A model generated the notes under the pieces. The model had not been told where the DNA came from. It ran no database searches and saw only the letters and a program-made list of their open reading frames with translations. A stretch of 5,107 nt of DNA from Myxococcales bacterium (GTDB lineage: Bacteria > Myxococcota > Polyangia > Fen-1088), in contig PMCR01000178.1 of the NCBI GenBank assembly GCA_003155465.1, positions 1-5,107 on the forward strand. Reading direction: 5' to 3'. This document shows positions 1-5,107 of this stretch, one piece after another. Position numbers and translations under genes: made by a program. Position 1 is the first letter of the stretch, and each line of letters starts with the position of its first letter.

Positions 1-42
1 CAATTTCACTCGGTCCGTCAAACCGTTCGGTGCTCTAGCCCC

Positions 43-58
43 TTTCCCGGCCGGGAAA
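43..58. repeat. Perfect 16-bp palindrome upstream of the glycosyltransferase gene
   Basis: TTTCCCGGCCGGGAAA reads identically on both strands. As RNA it could fold into a 6-bp stem with a GGCC loop. No T-run follows on either side, so it does not look like a standard intrinsic terminator. It lies 61 nt upstream of the chosen start of the first gene, where a dimeric regulator could bind, but it could equally belong to the 3' end of a gene outside the window. The palindrome is seen directly; any function is inference. Confidence 0.4.
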
Positions 59-102
59 CTTCATGACAATGGAGTCTGGCCGGCGAGGCTGCTAACGTTT
101 GC

Positions 103-110
103 GAGGAAAG
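103..110 (+). promoter_or_regulatory. Ribosome binding site deciding the start at 120
   Basis: GAGGAAAG is a good Shine-Dalgarno match and leaves 9 nt before the ATG at 120. The alternative in-frame TTG at 99 lies upstream of this site and has no such site of its own. This favours the ATG at 120 and a protein seven residues shorter than the longest reading frame. Confidence 0.65.
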
Positions 111-119
111 ACGCTGACG

Positions 120-1730
120 ATGAGCACTCTGAGGGAAGAGCCCGATGATCGAGAGGTGAGGCCAGGACTCTGGCACGTGGAATCGGTGCTTCTCGTGGTG
201 GCGTTGGTGTCCTTCCTGGTGGTCATCTTGCGGACCGCGTGGGTTTGCGACGACGCCTACATCACCTTCAGGACCGCTAGAAACTTCATCGCCGGCTACG
301 GCATGCGCTGGAACCAGGTCGAGCGCGTGCAGAGCTTCACCCATCCCCTGTGGTTCTTCCTCACCAGCGGGCTGGCCATGGTGCTACGCGATTTCTACCT
401 GTCGACGTTGCTGGCGTCGGTGCTTCTGTCGCTCGGTACCGTGATTTTCGTGGTGTTGCGCGCGACCGATCACAAGACCCTGGGCCTGCTGGGCCTGGCG
501 TTCCTGGTTTCCAGCAAGTCCTTCGTGGATTTCAGCACCAGCGGACTGGAGAACGCGCTGTCGCATTTTCTCTTCGTACTGTTCCTGCTGGAGCTGGTTG
601 GCCGCTGGCCCTTGCGGCGCTGGACCCAACCCGATACCACGGAGCCCGATGCCTTTCGCCTGGCCTTCTTGTCGGGGCTGATGACGCTGAACCGGCCTGA
701 CACCCTTCTGCTCACCCTCCCGGTTCTTACCGCTGTGCTACGTCCCGGCTGGAAGTCCTGGCGAACCTGGTGGCTGGTAGCCAAGGCCTTCTCGCCCTTC
801 ATGCTGTGGGAGTTGGTTGCGCTCGTCTACTTCGGCTTCCCCTTTCCCAACACGGCCTACGCCAAGCTGGGGGCGGGGCTTTCCACGTCTTCGATGATGC
901 GACAAGGACTGGCCTATCTGGTGAGCGAGCTGGTCTTCGATCCCATGGCGCTGGTGATCCTAGCCCTGGCAGTGGTGGCGCCCTTCGTGGTGAAGGAACG
1001 TCGTCTGCGACCAGTGAGCGTGGGCTTCGTGCTCTATGCTCTGTACTTGGTTCGGGTTGGCGGCGATTTCATGGCGGGGCGTTTTTTCTCACTATTCGTC
1101 GTTGGGGGTGTCTTCGTGATCCTTCGGTGCGCGCCCCTCCTGCTGCGCAGCACGAAACGCTTCACCCCATCGCTCGCCTTGGTGATCCTGGGCTTGGGTC
1201 TCGTGATCACGCCGAGGCCAGTGTTGACCGCGGAGCTCACGGCCGGCTGCGAAGGAGAAAGGCAGCTCGATGCCCGCGCTGTGGCCGACGAGCGTCTCTG
1301 GTATCGCAAGGAAAGCTCGCTCGCCTGTCGTGACTACAACTCGGCGGTGGGAGGCTGGTTCAGCGAGCAGGGCATAGCTCTGCCGCCCGGCAAGGCATCG
1401 GTCCACATGACCATTGGATTCTTTGGCTTCGCCGCGCCCCGAAACCACATCATCGTCGATCTGTGGGCCTTGACCGACCCCTTGCTGGCGCGTTTGCCCG
1501 CCGAGAATCCCAACAATTGGCGCGTCGGCCATGTCGGGCGCGCAGTGCCCAAAGGCTATCTGGAAACGCTGGAGACGGGAAAGAACCAATTCCAGGACAA
1601 GCATCTAGCAGAGTTCTACGACCACCTGTCGGTGATCACGCGCGGCCCGCTTTTCAGTTGGGAACGGCTGAAGACGATCTGGCGCTTCAACCTCGGTTCC
1701 TACGATCATCTCCTGCGAAAACCGTCTTGA
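120..1730 (+). CDS. GT-C-fold membrane glycosyltransferase-like protein, AftB/ZomB type
   Basis: This 536-residue polytopic inner-membrane protein probably transfers a sugar from a lipid-linked donor on the periplasmic face; donor and acceptor are unknown. After a charged 20-residue N-terminus, a first membrane helix (about 22-39) leads into the first periplasmic loop with WVCDDAYITFRTARN; the Asp pair D44-D45 is typical of GT-C enzymes. The pattern continues with GYGMRWN (60-66), ERVQSFTHPLW (68-78) and about ten more hydrophobic segments to residue 365. VGGDFMAGRFF (312-323) is the familiar GGD.M.GR loop. A soluble domain (about 366-536) contains ADERLWY (389-395), VDLWALTDPLLARLP (446-460) and HVGRAVPKGYLETL (471-484). 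From memory these motifs match mycobacterial arabinofuranosyltransferase AftB (CAZy GT89) and proteins annotated as flagellar motor control protein ZomB. Neither substrate nor a motility role can be read here, so no symbol is given. The ATG at 120 is chosen for its ribosome binding site. The gene seems intact and separate from the exbB operon. Confidence 0.82.
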   Translation: MSTLREEPDDREVRPGLWHVESVLLVVALVSFLVVILRTAWVCDDAYITFRTARNFIAGYGMRWNQVERVQSFTHPLWFFLTSGLAMVLRDFYLSTLLASVLLSLGTVIFVVLRATDHKTLGLLGLAFLVSSKSFVDFSTSGLENALSHFLFVLFLLELVGRWPLRRWTQPDTTEPDAFRLAFLSGLMTLNRPDTLLLTLPVLTAVLRPGWKSWRTWWLVAKAFSPFMLWELVALVYFGFPFPNTAYAKLGAGLSTSSMMRQGLAYLVSELVFDPMALVILALAVVAPFVVKERRLRPVSVGFVLYALYLVRVGGDFMAGRFFSLFVVGGVFVILRCAPLLLRSTKRFTPSLALVILGLGLVITPRPVLTAELTAGCEGERQLDARAVADERLWYRKESSLACRDYNSAVGGWFSEQGIALPPGKASVHMTIGFFGFAAPRNHIIVDLWALTDPLLARLPAENPNNWRVGHVGRAVPKGYLETLETGKNQFQDKHLAEFYDHLSVITRGPLFSWERLKTIWRFNLGSYDHLLRKPS

Positions 1731-1745
1731 ACCCTCCCAGGGTTC
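1729..1745 (+). other. Hairpin overlapping the glycosyltransferase stop codon
   Basis: GAACCCT-CCC-AGGGTTC forms a perfect 7-bp stem with a 3-nt loop and begins inside the TGA stop codon. No T-run follows (next bases CCATGTCAG), so it is not a textbook intrinsic terminator. It could protect the mRNA 3' end or slow polymerase. The structure is seen; the role is inference. Confidence 0.35.
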
Positions 1746-1783
1746 CCATGTCAGCGACTTGGCGCCCCTCGACCGTCAACCTG

Positions 1784-1792
1784 TGCTAGCTT
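1784..1792 (+). promoter_or_regulatory. Possible extended -10 promoter element for exbB-exbD-tonB
   Basis: TGCTAGCTT fits a TGn extended -10 joined to TAGCTT (T, A and the final T of TATAAT kept). No convincing -35 sits at 16-18 nt; the nearest TTG-type hexamer, TTGGCG at 1759-1764, is 22 nt away. Transcription would start near 1799, giving a leader of about 40 nt before the ATG at 1840. The position, in the gap ahead of a compact operon, supports the reading, but the motif is short. Confidence 0.3.
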
Positions 1793-1799
1793 TGACGAC

Positions 1800-1828
1800 G
1801 GAACCGCCCTTCCGGCCGGTCCTTTTTT
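1800..1828 (+). terminator. Hairpin plus T6: weak intrinsic terminator or leader attenuator before exbB
   Basis: G1800-A1802 pairs with T1820-C1822, C1804-G1806 with C1817-G1819, and C1807-C1808 with G1814-G1815, giving 8 bp with one bulged base on each side (A1803, C1816) and a CTTCC loop. Six T follow at 1823-1828. It could end read-through from the glycosyltransferase gene. It stops only 11 nt before the exbB start and downstream of the only candidate promoter, so it may instead act in the exbB leader. The bulges make it imperfect. Confidence 0.4.
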
Positions 1829-1839
1829 GAACGTGCCCC

Positions 1840-2496
1840 ATGCGCATCACCGAACGCATTCTCAGTGCCACCCTGGTCGGCTCCGATTGGGTCCTCTGGC
1901 TGCTCGTCTTTCTGTCCATCCTGTCTGTCACCATCATGGTCGAGCGGGCCATCGTCATGTCGGGCCGCGCGCCCCAATTGGACGATTTGGGTGAACGCCT
2001 GCTCAAGCTCCTCTCAGCCGGCGATTTCAAAGGCGCACGCGAGATCCTGGGTCCGCCGCGCTCGCCCGAGGTGCGGGTGGCGCTGATCGGCCTGGGCGAG
2101 TTGCCCCATGGGCGCATCGCTGCCGCCGAGGCCATGGCCAGCGCCCGATCGCACGAGCGCCTGGCCATGGAGAAGCACTTGGGCATTCTGGGCACGTTGG
2201 GCAACAACTGCCCCTTCATCGGTCTGTTTGGGACCGTGCTCGGCATCATCAAGGCCTTCGCCGACCTTTCGCACAACCAGGGCGGCGGGGCTGCCGTGGT
2301 GATGGCGGGGATTGCCGAGGCGCTGGTGGCCACCGCGGTCGGCCTCATGGTCGCCATCCCGGCGGTCGTGGCCTACAACATCCTGCAGGGCCGCGTGCGC
2401 CGTACTCTCGGTCGAGTGGACGCCATGGCGCACCTGATCCTGGCCCGATCGCATGAAGAAGCAGGAGCCGCTTCATCGTCGAGCAAAGGGGCGTAG
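1840..2496 (+). CDS. exbB: ExbB, MotA/TolQ/ExbB-family proton channel subunit
   Basis: ExbB assembles as a ring around ExbD in the inner membrane and uses the proton gradient to energise TonB. The 218 residues show three membrane helices: about 16-40, 116-140 around LGTLGNNCPFIGLFGTVLGI, and 152-182 around IAEALVATAVGLMVAIPAVV. A cytoplasmic domain (about 41-112) separates the first two, with a short cytoplasmic tail after the third. T132, E160 and T165 have the same spacing as the channel residues T148, E176 and T181 of E. coli ExbB, so the proton path looks intact. The protein is slightly shorter than E. coli ExbB (244 residues), mostly at the N-terminus, as in TolQ. The ATG at 1840 lacks a recognisable Shine-Dalgarno site but gives a natural N-terminus. 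exbD follows after 3 nt. TolQ is the main alternative; the tonB gene downstream favours ExbB. Confidence 0.93.
   Translation: MRITERILSATLVGSDWVLWLLVFLSILSVTIMVERAIVMSGRAPQLDDLGERLLKLLSAGDFKGAREILGPPRSPEVRVALIGLGELPHGRIAAAEAMASARSHERLAMEKHLGILGTLGNNCPFIGLFGTVLGIIKAFADLSHNQGGGAAVVMAGIAEALVATAVGLMVAIPAVVAYNILQGRVRRTLGRVDAMAHLILARSHEEAGAASSSSKGA
2485..2491 (+). promoter_or_regulatory. Ribosome binding site of exbD inside the exbB 3' end
   Basis: AAAGGGG lies 8 nt before the ATG at 2500, within the last codons of exbB. It supports the start at 2500 over the in-frame ATG at 2545, which would begin only a few residues before the conserved DINVTPLVD segment, and suggests coupled translation of exbB and exbD. 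Confidence 0.55.
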
Positions 2497-2499
2497 GTC

Positions 2500-2985
2500 A
2501 TGGTGAGCGCGGCCAGTCGCTTCGAAGACGATGACTCGGGCCGGATGATCACCGACATCAACGTCACGCCTCTCGTGGATATCACTCTTGTTCTGCTCAT
2601 CATCTTCATGGTCACCACTACCTACATCGTGAATCCGTCGATCAAGGTGGAGCTGCCCAAGGCCGCGAGCGGGACCGAGCAGACGCGTACCACCCTGGCG
2701 CTCACCTTGACCAAGGAAGGTGTTCTCTACCTCAATGGCGAGCCCTCGAACGACACCGGGGTGGTCCGTGCCATCGCGGCCGAGCTGCCCCGGAATCCCG
2801 ATCTGCAGGCCATAATCGCCGCCGACAAGGTCGTGCCCCACGGTAGCGTCGTGCACCTGATCGACCTGGTCAAGCGCGCGGGCGTGCGCAAGTTCGCCAT
2901 CAACGTCGACGCCGCTTACCAATCGGGTGCGGTCATGCCGGCGCAGTCCGGTGGCGTCGTGCCGGCCGCAGTTCCCATGCCCTAG
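2500..2985 (+). CDS. exbD: ExbD/TolR-family motor subunit
   Basis: ExbD is the single-pass partner of ExbB; its membrane helix sits in the ExbB pore and its periplasmic domain contacts TonB. The 161-residue protein has a polar cytoplasmic N-terminus (1-22), the family signature INVTPLVDITLVLLIIFMV (20-38) and a periplasmic domain (about 45-140) starting with the conserved IKVELPKA (48-55). D27 aligns with the essential membrane Asp (D25) of E. coli ExbD. The segment ADKVVPHGSVVHLIDLVKRA (108-127), then KFAINVD (131-137), is the usual dimerising fold. The last 20 or so residues form an Ala/Val/Pro/Gly-rich tail with no charged residue, likely disordered. The gene lies 3 nt after exbB and 11 nt before tonB. 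TolR is the alternative, less likely given the tonB neighbour. Confidence 0.94.
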   Translation: MVSAASRFEDDDSGRMITDINVTPLVDITLVLLIIFMVTTTYIVNPSIKVELPKAASGTEQTRTTLALTLTKEGVLYLNGEPSNDTGVVRAIAAELPRNPDLQAIIAADKVVPHGSVVHLIDLVKRAGVRKFAINVDAAYQSGAVMPAQSGGVVPAAVPMP

Positions 2986-2996
2986 CGAGACCGACG

Positions 2997-3770
2997 GTGG
3001 CAAACGGCGTGGCGCTCGGCGGGTGGCGTGCTCATGCGACCCTCTGGGGTGCGCTCATCGCGTTTGTCGTCCACGCCGCGATCGCGCTAGCGGGGTCTTC
3101 GGTCTCACACCGGTCCAGGCCGGGCCGGGCACCCGTCATCGTCGAGATGGACACAGTCGAGAGGCAGCCGGTCCCGCTCGATCCGCCGCCGGTCGAAGCA
3201 AGAATCGAGACCGCGACGCCAGCACCCCGCATGGCGAGCAGACGGCCCCTGGCCAAGCCGCCCGCGCCCCTGCCACGCCCCAACCGCGAGGTGCCTCCGG
3301 CGCCGTCCGCCGCCGAGCCTCCGCCGCCAGTTTTCGGCGTCACGCCTGAGTCAGTCATCGAGGGCGAAAGTGGAGTTGCGGTGCCGGTGGGAAACACGCT
3401 CATGACCGAGGACCGTACGCCGGCCAAGGCACCGCCTGCGCCACTCCCGCCGGCGGTCGCCCCCAACGCCTTTGCGCCCGAGGCCGACAACCTGGTCTGC
3501 GAGCACGCGGCCATGGTCCGCGACCTCAAGCCAGACTATCCCCCCGAGGCGCAGCGTCTGCGCATCGAGGGCCAGGTGAAACTCCGTGTGGCCATCGATC
3601 GCCAGGGCAACATGCGCTGGGCACGAGTCATCAAGTCTGCCGGCTACGGCCTGGATGAGGCCGCGAAACTGGGCCTAGCCCGCTCCAAGTTCAAACCCGC
3701 CCATTCCTGTGACGGCCGCGTGGTCGATCAGGTCATCACCTACACCTACACTTTTCAACTCGGAGACTGA
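2997..3770 (+). CDS. tonB: TonB-family energy transducer
   Basis: TonB links the ExbB-ExbD motor to an outer-membrane partner. The 257 residues comprise a short cytoplasmic N-terminus, one membrane helix (about 14-34, including a His in FVVHAAIA), a Pro-rich periplasmic linker (about 58-160) and a C-terminal TonB domain (about 172-257). The domain shows DYPPEAQRLRIEGQVKLRVA (180-199), then IDRQGN (200-205), GYGLDEAA (216-223), KFKPA (231-235) and a final strand TYTYTFQL. Two cysteines, C168 and C238, flank or lie in this domain and could form a periplasmic disulfide. A less Pro-rich island (about 113-137) with FGVTPES and VAVPVGNTLM interrupts the linker; I recall similar motifs in myxobacterial TonB proteins, unchecked. 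The start is the GTG at 2997, 11 nt after exbD; the Shine-Dalgarno site is weak (GAGA 2987-2990), and a GTG at 3009 is possible. TolA-like use is possible, but the C-terminal domain is clearly TonB-type. Confidence 0.93.
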   Translation: MANGVALGGWRAHATLWGALIAFVVHAAIALAGSSVSHRSRPGRAPVIVEMDTVERQPVPLDPPPVEARIETATPAPRMASRRPLAKPPAPLPRPNREVPPAPSAAEPPPPVFGVTPESVIEGESGVAVPVGNTLMTEDRTPAKAPPAPLPPAVAPNAFAPEADNLVCEHAAMVRDLKPDYPPEAQRLRIEGQVKLRVAIDRQGNMRWARVIKSAGYGLDEAAKLGLARSKFKPAHSCDGRVVDQVITYTYTFQLGD

Positions 3771-3798
3771 AAGATGGACAAGCCTGCGTAACGCCGGT

Positions 3799-3815
3799 TA
3801 TCCTCGTTCTGGATA
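3799..3815. repeat. Dyad TATCC-N7-GGATA between tonB and the OmpA-like gene
   Basis: TATCC (3799-3803) and GGATA (3811-3815) form a short inverted repeat separated by 7 nt. Its right arm overlaps the candidate -10 element at 3814-3819, as an operator would. It is also one of the few AT-containing stretches in the neighbourhood. Five-bp arms can arise by chance, so the role is inference. Confidence 0.25.
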
Positions 3816-3819
3816 GTAT
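3814..3819 (+). promoter_or_regulatory. Possible -10 element for the OmpA-like gene
   Basis: TAGTAT matches TATAAT at 4 of 6 positions. It ends 8 nt before the ATG at 3828, so a transcript starting at the usual distance would be leaderless or nearly so. That agrees with the absence of a Shine-Dalgarno site. No -35 match is visible at normal spacing (3791-3796 is ACGCCG), and read-through from tonB is also possible. Confidence 0.25.
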
Positions 3820-3827
3820 CGCGCGCC

Positions 3828-5107
3828 ATGCGTGCATCCACCCTCACTCTAGCTTCCTTCCTGGTCGCCCTGGGCTCTGGCGTCTCGGCCTGGGCGCAGG
3901 ACCGCTCGTTTGACGTCCAGCTTTTCCACCCCGCGGTTGGCCCCAAGAGCTACGTCACCCTGGACAGCGCCGACGTTCCTGGTCACCTCCGCTTCAACGT
4001 GGGCCTTCTGACCAACTACCAGTACGGTGCGTTCGCGCTCGACTCCACCCTGAAAGACAGCACCACGCAGTTGGATGTCGTGCGCCACCAGGCCATGGCT
4101 GAGATCTACGGGGCGGTGGGACTTTTGAACCTGTTCGAGATTGGCGTGGCCGTGCCCATGACCTTGTACCTTTCGGGCGACGGCTTCGACCATGAGGGCC
4201 AGCCCACCGGTGCTTCCATCAACGCCCGTGGGATCGGTGACGTCCGCGTGGAGGGCAAGGCCGCGCTGTTTGCCTTTGGCCGCGATCAGGCCTTCGTGTT
4301 CGGCCTGTCGGGGGGGGCGACCTTTCCCACAGGTGATTCGGCGAACTTCCTGGGCGAGCGGTCCGTTACCGGCCGTGGCCGGGTTTTGTTCGAATACCAA
4401 AATTCGGAGCGCTTCCGCGCCCTGGTCATGCTGGGATACTTGCGGCGGCAGGGATCCCACGCCTTCCAAGCGGTGACCGGCAACCAGATGTTGTATGGCG
4501 CAGCGGTCGACTACCGCGTGCTGCCCGACATGTCTGTGCTGGCCGAGGGCACCGGCCGGATTGGTTCTCGCACCTACGTCGACGGCAATCCGGCCGAGTT
4601 CGACGTGGCCATGCGCGCCTACCTGTCGGCCATGTTCAGTCTCCTGATGGGCGTGGGCGTGGGCCTTGACCATGGCATCGGCAGCCCCATGTTCCGTGGT
4701 TTTGTGGGCTTGGGCTGGGCCCCGGATTTCCGTGACCGGGACGGTGACGGCATCCTGGACGCCGTCGACCGCTGTCCCGACGAACCCGAGGACAAGGACG
4801 GCTTCCAAGACGACGACGGCTGTCCCGACGAGGACAACGACAACGACGGCATCCCCGACGCCGTCGACAAGTGCCCCAACGAACCCGAGGATTTCGACGG
4901 CTTCCAGGATGAGGACGGCTGCCCTGATCCGGACAACGACAACGACGGCATCCCTGACTTCAACGATGCCTGTCCCAACGAGCCCGAGGACGGAAAGGGC
5001 AAGCGTCCGTTCGATGGCTGCCCAAGCACGGTGGAGGACTCGGACGGCGATGGCGTCCCCGACGTGAAAGACAAGTGCCCCGACGAGCCCGAGGACAAGG
5101 ACGGCTT
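3828..5107 (+). CDS. OmpA-like outer-membrane protein with thrombospondin type-3 repeats (3' end outside window)
   Basis: The frame is open from 3828 to the window edge, giving 426 complete residues. Residues 1-23 form a signal peptide with cleavage likely after AWA (21-23). Residues about 24-300 alternate hydrophobic and polar residues with many Gly and aromatics, as in an outer-membrane beta-barrel (for example ATFPTGDS 164-171 and GFVGLGWAPDF 291-301). From D303 an acidic repeat region begins, with DxDxDG loops and CP pairs typical of thrombospondin type-3 calcium-binding repeats. Proteins of this architecture usually end in an OmpA peptidoglycan-binding domain, which would lie beyond the edge and is not seen. 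The likely role is a cell-wall-anchored outer-membrane protein or porin with a Ca2+-stiffened periplasmic stalk. The ATG at 3828 is the only usual start codon after the in-frame TAA at 3789 and directly precedes the signal peptide; it has no Shine-Dalgarno site. It lies 57 nt after tonB. Confidence 0.85.
   Translation, partial: MRASTLTLASFLVALGSGVSAWAQDRSFDVQLFHPAVGPKSYVTLDSADVPGHLRFNVGLLTNYQYGAFALDSTLKDSTTQLDVVRHQAMAEIYGAVGLLNLFEIGVAVPMTLYLSGDGFDHEGQPTGASINARGIGDVRVEGKAALFAFGRDQAFVFGLSGGATFPTGDSANFLGERSVTGRGRVLFEYQNSERFRALVMLGYLRRQGSHAFQAVTGNQMLYGAAVDYRVLPDMSVLAEGTGRIGSRTYVDGNPAEFDVAMRAYLSAMFSLLMGVGVGLDHGIGSPMFRGFVGLGWAPDFRDRDGDGILDAVDRCPDEPEDKDGFQDDDGCPDEDNDNDGIPDAVDKCPNEPEDFDGFQDEDGCPDPDNDNDGIPDFNDACPNEPEDGKGKRPFDGCPSTVEDSDGDGVPDVKDKCPDEPEDKDG
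4734..5107 (+). repeat. Coding repeat: thrombospondin type-3 units of 99-105 bp
   Basis: Units start with DRDGDG at 4734, DNDNDG at 4833, DNDNDG at 4932 and DSDGDG at 5037, giving lengths of 99, 99 and 105 bp and a fourth unit cut by the window edge. Each unit holds two CP-bounded halves; cysteines fall at residues 316, 332, 349, 365, 382, 398 and 417. The acidic DxDxDG loops are Ca2+-ligand patterns. Units differ at many third codon positions, so this is conserved protein repetition rather than a recent DNA duplication. Confidence 0.88.

Noticed and set aside
63..98. Promoter from ATGACA (63-68) and TGCTAACGT (90-98) before the glycosyltransferase
   Set aside because: The spacing between the hexamers is 24 nt, far from 16-18, and a start near 105 would remove part of the ribosome binding site.
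99..119. TTG start giving a seven-residue longer glycosyltransferase
   Set aside because: The Shine-Dalgarno site GAGGAAAG lies inside this extension and is correctly placed for the ATG at 120.
770..1333. Plus-strand frame-shifted open frame of 187 codons inside the glycosyltransferase gene
   Set aside because: It is a +1/+2 shadow rich in Arg and Gly, overlapping the membrane domain of the real gene. The main frame is unbroken, so no frameshift is needed.
1092..1604. Minus-strand open frame of 170 codons opposite the glycosyltransferase gene
   Set aside because: The sense strand encodes recognisable family motifs across the same bases; the antisense translation has no motif and no good ribosome binding site.
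2473..3003. Minus-strand open frame of 176 codons opposite exbD
   Set aside because: exbD on the plus strand is unmistakable; the antisense product is a His/Asp/Gly-rich artefact.
3774..3791. ATG-started five-codon frame (MDKPA) after tonB
   Set aside because: It is too short to support as a gene and has no ribosome binding site; such frames are expected by chance.
3789..3800. TAAC-GCCG-GTTA hairpin after tonB as a terminator
   Set aside because: The stem is only 4 bp and no T-run follows, so it cannot be supported as an intrinsic terminator.
3849..4808. Minus-strand open frame of 319 codons opposite the OmpA-like gene
   Set aside because: It lies wholly opposite a signal-peptide-bearing, repeat-containing protein with clear family features. 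Its translation is a His/Gly/Ala/Val-rich mix with no domain, as expected for a shadow of a high-GC gene.
4666..5067. Plus-strand open frame of 133 codons with Thr-rich repeats
   Set aside because: It is the repeat region of the OmpA-like gene read in another frame, so its apparent repeats only echo the calcium-binding units.

Overview
The window looks like chromosomal DNA from a high-GC Gram-negative bacterium, most likely a myxobacterium-like (Myxococcota, former Deltaproteobacteria) organism. Three things point there: strong G/C bias at third codon positions, a TonB system that must span an outer membrane, and an OmpA-type outer-membrane protein with thrombospondin type-3 calcium-binding repeats, a common architecture in that group. 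The assignment is inference; no rRNA or taxonomic marker is present. All genes are on the + strand.

Layout. Positions 1-119 hold no gene start other than a poor alternative one. They carry a perfect 16-bp palindrome (43-58) and the ribosome binding site of the first gene. Positions 120-1730 encode a polytopic GT-C-fold membrane glycosyltransferase-like protein of the AftB/ZomB type. The 109-nt gap after it holds a hairpin overlapping the stop codon, an extended -10-like element (1784-1792) and a hairpin followed by six T (1800-1828), so a new transcription unit probably starts here. exbB (1840-2496), exbD (2500-2985) and tonB (2997-3770) follow with gaps of 3 and 11 nt and form a clear operon. 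After 57 nt, an OmpA-like gene begins at 3828 and runs off the right edge; its visible part has a signal peptide, a probable beta-barrel region and the start of an acidic Ca2+-binding repeat stalk.

How the genes work together. ExbB and ExbD form the inner-membrane proton-driven motor. Their key residues are present: T132, E160 and T165 in ExbB, D27 in ExbD. TonB carries the force across the periplasm through a proline-rich linker. No TonB-dependent receptor is visible, so the partner is unknown. The gene order motor-motor-periplasmic rod-OmpA-like protein resembles tolQ-tolR-tolA-(tolB)-pal, so a Tol-Pal-like envelope-tethering role is a possible alternative to nutrient uptake. The glycosyltransferase is probably transcribed separately and its acceptor is unknown. 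I found no mobile element, CRISPR array, tRNA or rRNA.
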